NCBI GenBank assembly: GCA_003990745.1
Contig: RBNI01000148.1
Coordinates: forward strand, 1-40,208
Direction of reading: 5' to 3'
Origin: Jimgerdemannia flammicorona
Taxonomy: Eukaryota > Mucoromycota > Endogonomycetes > Endogonales > Endogonaceae
Length of the DNA: 40,208 bases
Under the pieces are notes generated by a model. The model was not told the DNA's origin, did no database searches, and saw nothing but the letters and a program-made list of their open reading frames with translations. The position numbers and the translations under genes were made by a program. Positions 28,419-40,140 of this stretch are shown here, in pieces. Within the stretch, counting starts at the first letter, position 1; the number at the start of each line of letters is the position of its first letter.

Positions 28419-28883
28419 TGTAACATAGCAGACACTTAACCTTGTAAGTATGTCGGATTTCTGTATCTTGAATTCTTGATCTTCTTTGACTCTGCGGAGT
28501 CCTCGATATGCAGGGGTGGGTGAGTTCGAAGTGTATCTGCCCGCAGGCTTACTAGTTCCTTTGATTTCTCTTTGCTTTGAACTATTTCAATCTGAGGTTT
28601 CTTCACTCGAAGATACTGGGTTATTTATATAAGTTTTGCTAACTATAAGGTGGCTAAGTAATGAGTCATTCTGCAAGTATCGGATCTTTCAACATCTGCT
28701 AGGATTCCGCTGATTGCAAACATTCTAACATCTTCTAAATCTTTGCAAACGTTAAAGTTTCTGCACTTTGCAGAATATGACTGCTATTTATAAGGCTAAA
28801 CTATATAGGGAATCGGATTCAGATACCGTGATCAAATGTCTATTCCCCCTGTTTCATGTTACTAATTCAGATCAACTGTCACA
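28419..28883 (-). repeat. 465-bp LTR (5' LTR of the 4.0-kb element)
   Basis: Plus-strand text runs from TGTAACATAGCAG to CTGTCACA. A TATATAAATA box (minus strand, 28631-28622) marks the likely promoter. Differences from the other LTR are few and mostly transitions. Confidence 0.93.
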
Positions 28884-28887
28884 CTGA
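28884..28887. repeat. target-site duplication CTGA, right
   Basis: Matches 24858-24861. Confidence 0.8.
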
Positions 28888-30149
28888 TATTGGATTTTTC
28901 TCTTTTGAATTAGAATATGATCACCTCTCTTATACATTGAGAGATCTTTTTAAAAATAGTCTAATAAAATCAATATTCTTTGACTCTGTCTCTTTGTAAT
29001 AAGACACTTATAGATATATACTCTAGGCTACTAATAAATAGTACTTTGCTATATATTTACTATAAATAAACTCTTAAACCAAGCAATTACTGAGTTATCA
29101 ACCTTTGATCAAAAGGTCTTTACTAGAGAGTATAAGGCCCTCAAGTACTCTATAAACTCTAGAAACTTATTGACCACATCTATATAGAACATTATCTAGC
29201 TAATATTATCTTATATACTTATAGAATACTAACTATATAAATTATAGTAATAAAAATTTCCTGTCTCAATTTTAAGAAGAGAAGAATGTAGCAAAATACT
29301 ATAAAAATACTGATATAGTTAGATAATATTTTATAGTTAACCTCTAAAATATTATAGCTATAAATAGTTTATATATGTAATTTCTATACTATTCTGAGGA
29401 GAATTTTTACTAAATTATATAAAAGCTCTCATCAGAGTCACACAAATCCAAATATAGTTTAGCAGTTACATAACTTAGCTAACTTTATACTAGAGTGCAC
29501 AGTAACTAACTTATATAAATAACTCAATCTGAGTAAATGTAAGACCTCAGCTTCACCTTTATTTCAATAAAGAGATAACTAAATATCTTATTATATAACT
29601 AAGAACTACAACCTCTTCTGGATTACAATACTTGGTCTGATCAGCCAGATATTCTAAGAGACCTCCAAAAGTACTATATAAGACTGATCAAAGATATAAA
29701 AAAGCTACAAGAGATAATCAAAATCTAGACAGATATACTGAGGCCCAGGATTGAATTCTATTCTATTCTATACAACATTTTAGAATAGCCAAAGACTAAT
29801 TCTGTTACATCTTTTAACTAAATTAGATATTATTTTTAAGTTATATAATAATAGATTATTATTATAGATTAAGATTTTTTCTCTCACTATTTCAGTAAAT
29901 CTTAATAGCTTTATTTTATTTTTATTTTTATTTTTATTAATATTGAATAAATTATTATAATTAAAGTAATTTTTTCTCTAAGTATTATATATAAGATTTT
30001 TACTCTTCTTATCTAAGTAACTATTGAGTAAATTATTTTTCAGACTCTCCTTAATAGTAGACAAGCTGAAGTTGAATTAAATATTAAATTTTGAACTTTA
30101 ACTTATATTTTAAGTTTTTCAACTAAGATTTATTTACTCAAATTACTAG
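28888..30149. other. AT-rich sequence, nothing recognised
   Basis: Continuation of the sequence that ends at 24861. One frame (about 29070-29250) can be read with few stops if TAG is taken as Gln, suggesting a decayed coding relic, but no motif is identifiable. A pyrimidine/A-rich tract with TTTTTA repeats lies at about 29915-29940. Confidence 0.45.
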
Positions 30150-30257
30150 TGTAATGAGTAAATAGTATAATATAGCCAGATGATGTGAACCTCCAGCATA
30201 GCATAGTTACCCACCATACTTATAATTAGCCAAGGACACTAAATTAGAGTTATTTAT

Positions 30258-30352
30258 CTATGTCCTAAAGATACACCTATGTCCAGCAGACACACTTATG
30301 TCCTGCAGATATACTCATATCCTACAGATACACTCATATTCTATAGACATAT
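30258..30352 (+). repeat. 19-bp tandem repeat, 5 units
   Basis: Units like TATGTCCTGCAGATACACT, with transition-type differences among them, upstream of the TATA-like box. Confidence 0.8.
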
Positions 30353-30415
30353 CCAAATATTACCAAAAGTAGTAAATCTATAATTATCCAGATAGCAACT
30401 AGATAGCAACTAACT

Positions 30416-30449
30416 TATATAAAATACCCCAGAGACAAGAGTGAATAAA
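30416..30449 (+). promoter_or_regulatory. TATA box and AATAAA of the LTR-like sequence
   Basis: TATATAAAA at 30416-30424 and AATAAA at 30444-30449, the order and spacing seen in the other LTRs here. Confidence 0.5.
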
Positions 30450-30760
30450 CCTCAGTCTGAATTGAAGTACAAACCAAAGAAGCCTCTAAAGATTGAGCAT
30501 TGGTCCCCTTATTCCCACTCTGGTCCACTTTCTGATACAAAGCCTTAGTTTACTTATCAGATACACCTGAAGATTTGCTATCTAAGTTTAAGGAAGAACT
30601 TCACCACCTTTTGAAGAGAAATCTGCATTCTCAAAGAGTCTGCTATTCTTGTCACAAACCAGTCTTCTGATACAACTTTGCAGTAATTCATTTGTACAAA
30701 TGAAGCCAGTCTCAACATAACTTGCCAAGAACCTGAGTTATTGAGTTATTTGCTAACAGT

Positions 30761-30860
30761 TATTATTCCCAGAGAGTCTGCTGATTCAGAAAGAATCTGC
30801 ACCACCCAAGTATTATTCTCAGAGAGTCTGCTGATTCAGAAAGAATCCACAATATCTGAG
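30761..30860 (+). repeat. 50-bp tandem duplication
   Basis: 30761-30810 and 30811-30860 share AGAGAGTCTGCTGATTCAGA and neighbouring bases, diverging in the last 12 bp. Confidence 0.85.
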
Positions 30861-31243
30861 TTATTCACCTGTTTCCAGTGAATCCAATAAGAATCTGCTG
30901 CCAGTACAATTTCCAGTAAGCTAATTTAGGAAGAAACCTATGATTCAGAAGAATCCACACCAAAACTGAGTTATCTGCCAGAAATCGAGATCATCATACT
31001 ACACAGAGATCACCACTCCAAAATCATTATGCTAAGATTGTTATGTCAGAAATTGCATACTTTTGGAAATCATCATACTATACAGAGAAATCACTACCAC
31101 TCAAGAAGGAAAACTGCTAAATTGCTAGACTGTCATACATATATAAGAAGATCACTACATCACATGTACAAATTACTACTATACTCAGAGAATCATCCTC
31201 ATAAGGAAATCAATATACAAATCACTTACAGATATCTAGCTTT

Positions 31244-31246
<3 letters not shown>

Positions 31247-31289
<43 letters not shown>
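31247..31289 (-). repeat. 43-nt T run (poly-A tail on the minus strand)
   Basis: Joined directly to the Gypsy fragment. On the minus strand the junction reads TGACTAT followed by A43. LINE-2 ends TGACTAT followed by A7 at 40208, so the tract is probably a LINE-type tail. Exact length may suffer from sequencing error. Confidence 0.7.
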
Positions 31290-31292
<3 letters not shown>

Positions 31293-34200
31293 GTCATGCA
31301 GTAGTCTTGATGTATTGGATCTTATATTTCTGATACATTATCTCATGGAATCCATTGATGAATTCTGTGCCATAGTCTGTTGTGATTTATTTTGGTGTCT
31401 TGTAGCAGCAGATGATTTCTCAGTACAGGAAGTCAGCTATAGAGAGGGCATTGGCTTCTTATAATGCTCTTGCTTCTATCTATTTAGTAAAGAGGTCTAC
31501 AATAACTATAATATAGCAGTTTCCTGATAGTGTTACTGGTAGTGGCTCAATGATATCCATTGTAATGTGGTGAAAGAGGATAGGCTCAATTCTTAATGAT
31601 CTGGGTGCCTGGTCTTGCTGATCTTATTTCTGTTTTTGGTACTTGCCACACCCTTTGACAAATTGGTACAGGTCTTCTTTCATCTTGGGCCACCACATAG
31701 TTCTTCTTGCCTTGTCATATGTGTTGGTTCCTCTTAGGTATCCTTGCTTGTGTACTTCCTTCATTACTTGATACTTCTTGTATTCAGATATTACTAGCTT
31801 TCCTCCTTTTCTGAGTGTAGTATTGTCTAGTTCAAACTGTTTCTAAGTCCAGTTGATGATGGTGATTATCCAGGGTTTGAGATGGTTGGGCATCTTCCAC
31901 TACCCAAGGTAGCTGATTAATCCATAGTATAGCTCCTTATTCATATTGAGTAATCTTGATAGGAGTGTTTCAGAGTGTCCTTGAGAGTGCATCAGCATTG
32001 GTATTGATTCTTCCTGAGTAGTACTTGACAGTACAGTCATACTCTTATAGCCTGTAGATCCATCTGGTATATATTCCTTTGGGGTTCAGAGTGTGGAATA
32101 GCTAGGCAAGAGCAGAATGATCTGTTTGAATGGTGAAGTGTTTCCTAGCTAGGTAGTAGTGAAACTTGTCTACTGCCCAAACTACTGCTAAGCATTCAAG
32201 CTTACATGACTCATAGTTCTGTTCTACTCTGTGGGTACCTTGGCTTGCATAGGAGATGACATATTTATGTCCATCTTTCTTCTGAGCTAGGACTGCTCCA
32301 AGTCCTATGGCACTTACATCTGTCTACAGGATGAATTCTAGGTTCCAATCTGGTCTTCTGAGGATAGGTGCTTGGATCAATCTGGTTTTGAGTTCATTGA
32401 AGGTTTCTTGGTGCTCCTTGGTCCATTCAAATTTAGTTTCCTTCTTCAGTAGCTCATAGATAGGTACTGCAATATTAGAGTATCCTTTGATGAATCTTTT
32501 GTAGTAGCTGGCCAGTCCAAGGAAGGCATGGACTTCTGTAGTTGTTCTGGGTCTCAGGTAGGCTGCAATAGCCTCAATCTTCATGGGGTCTGTATGGATT
32601 CCAGTCTGGTTGATGAGGTATCTTAGATAGGCAATTTCTTGAGCTACAAACTTACATTTCTTGGGCTTGATGTAAAGGCCATGCTCCTTGAGCTTCTTGA
32701 GGGCTAGCTGTATGTGATTGACATATTCCTGTATAGTATTGCTGAAGATGATCATATCATCAATATAGACAAAGAGCCATTTTCCAATCTTGTTGCTGAA
32801 GACTCTATTCATCATTTGCTAAAAACTTACTGGGGTATTGCACATTCCAAATGGCATTCACAGGTAGATATAGGTGGCATCAGGTGTGATGAAGGCTGAT
32901 TTCTCACTGGCATCTTGAGTGAGACCAATCTGATGGAAGCCTGAGAACAGATCCAAGATAGTGTAGTATTTGGCTTCACTCTTAAGGGTGGTAAGGATTT
33001 CTTGAATATTCGGCAAGAGCTGCCTATCCTTCTTAGTAATGACATTGAGCTTCCTGTAGTCAATACAGAGTCTTGGCACAAACTCTCCAGACTTACTTCC
33101 TTTCTTTAGGGCAAGGACAATGGGTGAGGCCCAGGGGCTGATAGCTTGCTTGATGATTCTGGCTTCTTCTATTTCCTTGAGTTCTGCTCACAGCCATTCT
33201 CTATAGGCAGATAGTATGGATCTGGCTTTCTGGTAGATGGGCTTGGTATCACCAGTATCAGTACTTGGGTTCTTGATTGTGGATATCCCTAAAGTCTGTA
33301 GCAAGTACTTCTTCATTCTGGTGCAGGATCTTGAGAAGTTGTTCTTCCAGGGGAAAGTTTTCTCCAATGGTATATGTGTGCTTATTCTGGTCCTTATCTT
33401 TCTTGTGCTCAAGTTCAGTAATCTTGGTGGTGGTATAGACTCCTCTTCCTATAGATCTAAAGCCTTATTCTCCTCTCTTGGTCTTGATGAGTTCAATGGC
33501 TTCAGTGATCTTGGGCTTCTTGATTTTGTGGATCAGTATCTGGTCAATCCTGTCATACTTCTTGATTTTGAATGGGGTAGTGGAGTTGTGATTTCTGACT
33601 ATGAGGAAGATCTTATCAGTATAATCAGGGTCAATTACTCCTCCTTTAACTGAGATTTCACTTTTGGCCAGACTGCTTCTGGTCTTGATAATTCCAGTAT
33701 GGTTTTCTGGCAACTTGACTCCAATTCCAGTACCAAGTAGGGTGGTGGTCTGTGGTTCAAGAGTAGCATCTTGAATGCTAGCAAGGTCTATTCCTATGGC
33801 TCCTTCAGTCTTGTATTCTGAGATCTTGGCTTCAGGGTGAAACTTCTTGACCTTGAGGGTGATATCTGATTCTTGTTCCTCCTCATCATCACTGTTGGCT
33901 TGAAGCTCTGGGGGCTGGTCATCTTCTTCAGCTTTTCTTTTTGCTTCAGCAGCTTCTTGCTCATATTTCTATTGGCAGATTTTCCTGACTTCACTGATAC
34001 AAGACCAGCAGTCATTCAGGTGTTCAGAGCAGTACATCTTAGTACCATGGGGGCATCTTCCTTGAGGAGCATAGCCATCAATGATCTTGTTATATCACTG
34101 CTCATCTGTGAGCTTGGGTGTCTTGTTCTTGTTCTTGTTCACTGAGTGTATAAAGACTTCTGTGTTCTCTTCATCTCCTTCCTTCATGTCTGGTAGGACT

Positions 34201-34489
34201 CTTTTGTGAACATTGATAGAGACTCATACCTTTCTTCCTCTATAGTTGATCTATATCTTCTGGGCATTGAGGTCAATGATGGTCTTGGCCTTGTGAAGCC
34301 ATTGGTTGCTAATGAGGATATCATAGTTGGTGGCACTTATAACAATCATATCTACTGGGATGGTAGCTCCTCCTATCTTGATGGAGACTTCTTAGATTTT
34401 GCCAAGGGAGGTAGCTTGTATACCATCTGCTGTAATATAGACTATCTTGATGGACTCTTCAATGTCTCAGCCTAGGCAGTCAATTGCCA
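31290..34489 (-). pseudogene. DUT-Gypsy copy C: protease to integrase fragment
   Basis: Minus-strand pol: end of protease (34489-34220), Cys/His motif (about 34075-34018), dUTPase (about 33870-33460), RT (33190-32500 with LFVYIDDMIIFS), RNase H and integrase up to TTD and the residues before the catalytic Glu. It lacks gag, both LTRs and the integrase end. Protein pieces are closely similar to copy A (for example KKLKEHGLYIKPKKCKF), but stops differ: TGG is kept at GKWLF while RGE.GF and others are stopped. The left end is the T43 tail, the right end is cut at CAATTGCC near LINE-2. Confidence 0.87.
33460..33870 (-). other. dUTPase domain of copy C
   Basis: TRSSLAKSEI, GGVIDPDYTDKI, YDRIDQI and RGE.GFRSIGRG represent motifs 2 to 5, with a stop inside motif 5 and Gly-to-Arg and Gly-to-Asp type changes. 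Third independent copy with the domain in the same place. Confidence 0.82.
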
Positions 34490-34581
34490 TAAGAATCTCA
34501 CATCTTTCACCAGTACCATTCGGGTGATACAAGACTCAGACAACACTTTCGACAACATCTTCAAGTATTGGTGCTATCAAG

Positions 34582-36463
34582 ATAGCGAGCAACACACATT
34601 CTGGTGAGAGTACTAGGCAGGGGGGCCCTAGTGTCTTTGACTGGCAACATGTGGGAGGGGGTTAAGGTGCTGGTCTTGGCATGCCAAGTGCTTCGATAAG
34701 GGGACGTGGGGCTGGAGGTGGTGGCAGAGGAGGTGCAAGGCCACATGGGGGAGGGAGGATGACCTTCGTGGATAAGGTCAGGATGGGGAAGCAGGCAACT
34801 GGACTGGATGGCTGGCTGGAGCTGGAGAAGGCGGCTGCTATCTTGAGTAGCAAGGAGGCCTCTCCACTGGGGGGACAGCATAGTGGGGCTGGAGGTGTAG
34901 TGGCTGAGGCAGTGACTATTGATGGCAGTGTGACAGGTAATCTGGAAAAAAATCCAGATGTGACAGCTGATGGAGGACCTGGACAGGGGAGTGGCACGAG
35001 ACCCAGAGACCTGGCTGATGGTGTGATGGGCCTAGTGGCAGCCCCGTTACTCAAAAAATCTTGATTGGAATTCGCCATCATGCTGTGCTTCCATGGCTTA
35101 GCAGTGATGACAAAGATGGTACTGGGGCTGCTGGCTAGTGAGGTGAAAGGAGCAGCCTTGGTTAAGTTTTTGAAGAAGCTGGAGGCAGTCGAGGTGGGGT
35201 TTGAAGAGGAGGGTTTACTACTGGAGGCAGTGGAGAAGGGTGTGGTGATTGGAGGGATTTCGGTGCTAATGGCGAGGTGTATACATTGGGATCCCCGAGT
35301 GGTTCATCTGGTGATTGCGGACTTGCCGACAGTGAAGAAGGAGGAGGTGAGGAGGCTGGTCATGGATGTGGTGAAGGAGTATGGTGAGGTGATCAACATT
35401 GAGGGTATAGGAGGAGACTGAGCTCAGGACAGGTGATGTGGATGTCCGGTTGAGGCTGTTTGGGATGAAGAATACAGGGAAGGCTAGGGACTGGCCAGTG
35501 GCGTTGAAGTGGGGCCCAGTGGAGTGTAAGATTTCGAGGGTGAAGGGGTCAGAGGAAGAGGAGGAGGACCTGCTGGAGGCACTTGAGGACCTAGCTGGGG
35601 CCGTGGAGAGGAGGCAAAGGGCTTGGAGGGCTTACAAGGCTAGGACGGTAGTGGAGGTGATTGAGGGCAAGAAGGTGCAAATGGACAAGGTACTTTGGGA
35701 GAAGGTAAAGGAGAGACAGCTGCAGAAGGATTTGTTGGCCAGTTTGGATGGGGGTCAAAGGGCCAGGGCTACAGAGGAGGGCATGGGAGCAAGTGCTAGC
35801 ATCTGAGCAGAGGTAGGGCAGCAAGGGGGGAAGGCGAAGGAGAGTGGGGGACAGGGACTGGAGGAGGCTGTAGTGGACATGGTGATGGTGGAAGATAATC
35901 TGATCCAGTATGGTGTTCCTGAGGTGGGAGAGGGGGAGCTGGAGGATGTGTCTGAGGATAGTTGGGATGAGTCTGTGCGAACTGAGGAGAGGAAGGAAGG
36001 GGAGGCGGATTTGGTGCAGGCAGCAGAGGTAGTTGGAGGGGAGAAGTGGCTATTGAGAGTGCCGCAAAATGTGGCAGCTGAGGAACTGGGCAAGATTGAC
36101 TTCCGAGTGATCAGTGAGGAATTCTGGGGGCGAGTGCTATGAGGGGAGGAGGTCGTGAGGAAGTTGAGAGATGAGATGATGGCAGCTCTTCTGGAGGTGG
36201 AGGAGTATGAGGTCACTGAGGCAAGGGAGGCAACACTTTTGGATATTGCTAATGAAAGGGCAGCTTATCTGTAGGGGCTGCGGAAGAGACTGGAAAAGTG
36301 GCAGGTGGTGTGTGAGGAGTATCAGGCATCAATGGAGATGGTGGATGGTGAGGACTGTGCGGAACTGTTGGCAGCTCTGGATGAATAGCAAAATGTGGAA
36401 GATGAGATTGTGGCAGAATGAAACCTGGATCTGGCTGGAGAGGAAGTGAGCATGGAATTGTAG
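34582..36463 (+). pseudogene. LINE-2 ORF1 (broken)
   Basis: Homologous along its length to the 678-aa ORF1 of LINE-1. The start codon is ATA. A TAA (about 34663), a TGA after LLKKS (35062), a frameshift near 35422, TGA at 35804 (Trp in LINE-1), TGA at 36140 and TAG at 36272 follow. RG-rich N-terminus, RRM-like segment (35290-35420) and SEEEEEDLLEALEDL are recognisable. It ends at TAG 36461-36463, 34 nt before ORF2. Confidence 0.83.
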
Positions 36464-36497
36464 ATGTGAAGATTTCAATATTATCAAATATTTCACT

Positions 36498-39400
36498 ATG
36501 AATAGTACAACCAACATTTTTTCTTTGAACATCAATGGGCTTAGGGAGACTGGGAGGTGATGTATGATTTTTGGATGGCTGAAGAAACTGGAGGCAGATA
36601 TCTTCTTACCTCAAGATGTATGGTGTGAGGGAGAGGAAGATGGACTGGAATGGACAAGAGAGTGGGGTGGGGCGGCAGTTTGGCAGGGTAAAGTGGGAAT
36701 CCTGGTTAGGAAGGAAAAAGGGGACATTGCAGACACTGGACATTGGGGTAGTAGATTAGTGTGGGGGACATGGCGGAGGCCTGGATGGAACTCAATTGTA
36801 GTGGGATCTTGTTACTGCCCAGCTGAGAGGGGGACCCGAGTGGTATGGATTGGAGATCTGCAAGATTCTGGGCTCTTGGTTGAGGCTGGGGTAGATTGTC
36901 TGGGGGGTGATTTTAATATGATATGGGAGAGTAGACTGGACAGAACTGATGGGGGATGGGGTATAGCAGGAAGGAGTGGGAGATTGGAGGACTGGGAAGA
37001 GGTGGAACAGCTCAGCTCACTGGTAGACGCCATGTGACTTCAGGATGGGGATCGACATCTATATACCCACTGGGTGGAAGGGCTGGATACTAGGATTGAT
37101 TGGGTTCTGACTGCTGAGTGTTGGAGATATACAGTTTGGGAGATGATGGAGGTCGAGCAGTGCCCTTGGTCAGATCACTGGGGTATTCGGGGAGGTGGGA
37201 GGTTTGGAGAGAGTGGAGAGGGGCCAGGACATTGGCATCTGAACTCTTCACTGTTGGATGAAATGGATCTGTGGAATGAGTGGGTGGCAGAGGTACGATC
37301 CAAGGTCAATAATTGGAGGCAAGCAGGGATAAGGATTGGAGATAGGTGGCGTAGACTGAAATCTGAAGCTCAGAGGTACTGGGGGGAAGTGGGGAAGAAG
37401 TGAGGTACTCAGCGGAGGAGATAAGTCCGATGGGTATCTAGGAGACTAGAAAGACTACTTCTGAATTGGGCTGGGCTATTGGAGGAGGAGGAGGTATTGA
37501 ACTGGAAGGCTAAGCAGGCTAAGTTAGAAGTAGTGGAACTATAGGATTTGTTGAGGAAGGAGGAAGCAGTACAGGCTCAGGCTATAGCAGCCAGGTTAAG
37601 GTGGCAAGGATTGGAAGAAGGAGAGCAACCTACGAGGCTTTTGTCTCATCTCCTTCATGCTAGGGGAGCAAGACACTGGTGGGAAGGAGTCCTTAATGAT
37701 GAGAGAGAGATGGTATTAGGCATGCAGGGGATCCTTGGCCAGCTGAGCACCCGCTGGAGTAACCTCTGAAGTGAAGAGGAGGGAGGGGAGGTGGTGTAGG
37801 ATATTGATCAGTATCTGGAAGATTGGCACCTGAATCTGGTAGCAGGGTTGGGGGATCTTGGCCAACTGGTTTTGGGTGAGGAGATCCTTCAAGTTCTGGC
37901 ATCAACAACCCTAGAAATGGCACCTGGGGAGGATAGTCTGCCTTGGGACTTTTGGAAATGAATGGCATCCATAGAGGAGGTTCTGGAGGAGATGTTGTTG
38001 ATGTGTGATGCAGTCGTCAGTACCGGGGAGTAGATTGGAGGGCAGCAGTTGGGGCTGGTTTCCCTGCTATACAAGGACAAAGGATATAAGGAGGACTGGA
38101 AAAATTAGAGGCCAATCATGCTGCTGGATATGGACTGCAAGTTGGTCACCAAAATTCTAGTGGCAAGGTTACAGGGTGTGGCACAATAGGTGATAGGGAA
38201 AGAGCAGCAAGGCTTTGTTGGAGGCCGACTGATCTGAGATAGCACGGCATGGGTTCACGGCATCATTGAAGGTGCTAGAGCTGCAGGGGTGGATAGCCAT
38301 TTGGTATTTCTGGACCAGGAGAAGACCTATGATAGGGTGCAGAGAGTATGGTTAGAGAAGGTACTAGAGCACATTGGAGTACTAGTGGGCATGTGTCAGT
38401 CACTTATTGGATTGCTAGAGGGGAGTAGGGCTGTGATTCTGGCAAATGGTCACAGGGGGACTTCCTTCCCCTTGGGGAGGGGGGTGCCTCAGGGGGATCC
38501 GCTGTCACCTATCCTTTATGCCTTTGCCCTGGAGCCGTTGTTGGATCGGATCTGGCACAAAGTTGGTGGACTGAATATCTTGAGGGTTAATTGGAAGGTG
38601 GGGGCCTTTGCAGATGATATGGTGGTTGGGTTGAGTTCAGTGGCAGATGTAGCTATACTCAAGGAGATAGTTGAGTGGTATGAGAGATGCTCTGGGGCGA
38701 AACTCAACTGGCACAAGTGTGAGACAATGGTCCTTAGGGAAGGAGTCATAGGGGGGGATGTCATTGGAACAATTGTTCTGGCAGGAGGAGTGGTATGGTA
38801 CTTGGGTATCTATTTCTCGGTATATGGCTCTCTGCTTCCCAAGGAGTGGTGGGAGCGCAAGCTGGTAGAATGGGGGACAGTACTGATGAGTTGGGGTGGT
38901 AGACAGGTGTCGCTGGTGGGAAGGGTAACTGTTCTGAATGTGTATTGGATGCCAAAGCTTTGGTATCTGGGCTACCATTTGGATTTCCCTAAGTGGGTGG
39001 TCAAAAAGCTTCTCAAGATGGCCTGCTCTTGACTCTGGGCTGGATGCCAGAGTCAGATTGGTTGGGAGGTATTAGCACTTCCTGTGGATCATGGAGGCCT
39101 TGACCTGGTGGACTTTCTCAAGAGGCTACTCTGCTTGAGGGCATGGTGGATGAAGAGGGCTAGTGAGTTGAGAGGAGGAGAATAAGTGCCCCTTATGCAG
39201 CGTTTGTGGGAGATAAGGGTGTCGCCAAGGGGTGGCTCAGGTGATCTACTGTCCTTGGTGGCCTTGGATGGTAGCCAGAGGATACGATACAAAGAATTCT
39301 GGTGGGGAGTGGTAGATGGGGCCCACCGTATTGGGATCTATTGGTGAGGTACTGAAGAGGATGAGGACTGGAGTCTGGAAATGTGGAGGTGGGACAGGCT

Positions 39401-40140
39401 CTTATTGGAAAGGAATCTGGTTGAGGACTTCTGCTATGGAGTGCCTTAGGGGTCTGGGGCAGGACCTTTGGCCAGAGGCTTGGCAAGGGGCTGGGATCAG
39501 GGAGAGGTGGGACTGGGCAGGCGTATGGTCTTGGTTTAAGATTGTGTCGAGGTGACTCCCACCCAAACTCTGGGTAGCATAGTGGAGGCTGTTGCATCAG
39601 AATATGATGTTAAACTTTAGGACTAGACATCTGGTAGATGGCAGGGTCTTTGACTGTGAGGAGTATCATAATGTAGGGCAGGAGGGAGGGGTGGTACAGA
39701 CTCCTGAACATTGGCTGGGGGAGTGTAAGAGTATGGAGAATTTTTGGAAGATTGTTGGGGTGAGGCTGGAAGTGTCTGCGCCAAACCCTGAGGTGGGTGA
39801 GCGGTGGGCGGCACTGCAGTCAAGGCTGGTGGGGGGGGTGGAGAATGAGTGGCTGACAGTTGGCTGGGCCATTGCATTTTGGGTGGGGCTTGCAGAACAC
39901 TGGCAGAGCACATTTGAGGAGGGCCCCCAGAGGTCGGTGAGACTGAGGATAGTGAGGTGGGAGGAGCTGATGCTAGAGCTCTTCAAGGCATGGTGGATTG
40001 GGTGGGGCCCCAAGGGGGAGAAATGTAAGGGACTAGTAAGGAGGATTGTAGTGAAGAGTGGTGGTAGGGTTGCAGTGAAGGTAGATGAGGTGTCATTTGT
40101 AGGAACTAAGGAAGGGGAGGGGCCCTGTGGGATAGGTTGA
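36498..40140 (+). pseudogene. LINE-2 ORF2: endonuclease, reverse transcriptase, C-terminal zinc-knuckle region (broken)
   Basis: About 1,210 codons. Endonuclease: NIFSLNINGLR, LPQDVWC, GGDFNMIW, RIDWV, SDHWG (36507-37190). RT (38080-39030): RPIMLLDMDCKLVTKIL, VFLDQEKTYDRV (motif A), RGVPQGDPLSPILYAFAL (motif B), FADDMVVG (catalytic Asp pair), GAKLNWHKCE. C-terminal region: DCEEYHNVG...PEHWLGECKSMENFW, a Cys/His pattern with one Cys apparently changed to Tyr. No RNase H domain seen. Breaks include TGA near 36557 and 37034, TAG at 38106, 38188 and 38239, TGA at 39029, and frameshifts after 39180. The region 38289-39032 is open for 247 codons. Confidence 0.87.

Larger units (their letters stand above)
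24862..28883 (-). mobile_element. non-autonomous DUT-Gypsy derivative, 4022 bp, gag-protease-dUTPase only
   Basis: Complete by its ends: two 465-bp LTRs, CTGA duplications, primer-binding site and polypurine tract. The single frame (28316-25368) covers gag, zinc knuckle, protease, Cys/His motif, dUTPase and the first 25 or so residues of RT, then 40 unrelated codons before the polypurine tract. The rest of RT, RNase H and integrase are absent. Leader and pol are homologous to copy A, but the LTRs are short, unrelated to the 1.5-kb type and carry no LTR gene. It depends on another element for reverse transcription and integration. It is the youngest-looking Gypsy copy in the window and sits in AT-rich debris. 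Confidence 0.92.
30150..31246 (+). mobile_element. LTR-like sequence of a related Gypsy family (borders uncertain)
   Basis: Begins TGTAATGAGTAAAT at 30150. TATATAAAA (30416-30424) and GTGAATAAACCTCAG (30441-30455) align with the promoter and AATAAA region of the 465-bp LTR, where the minus strand reads TATATAAATAACCCAG and GTGAATAAACCTCAG. Two tandem repeats lie inside (30258-30352, 30761-30860). The right end is not found; the sequence stops at the T run. No coding similarity was found in the 800 bp after the TATA box. Confidence 0.5.

Noticed and set aside
31029..31304. 91-codon ORF ending in a Phe run
   Set aside because: The Phe run is the T43 tract; the rest shows no conservation or domain.
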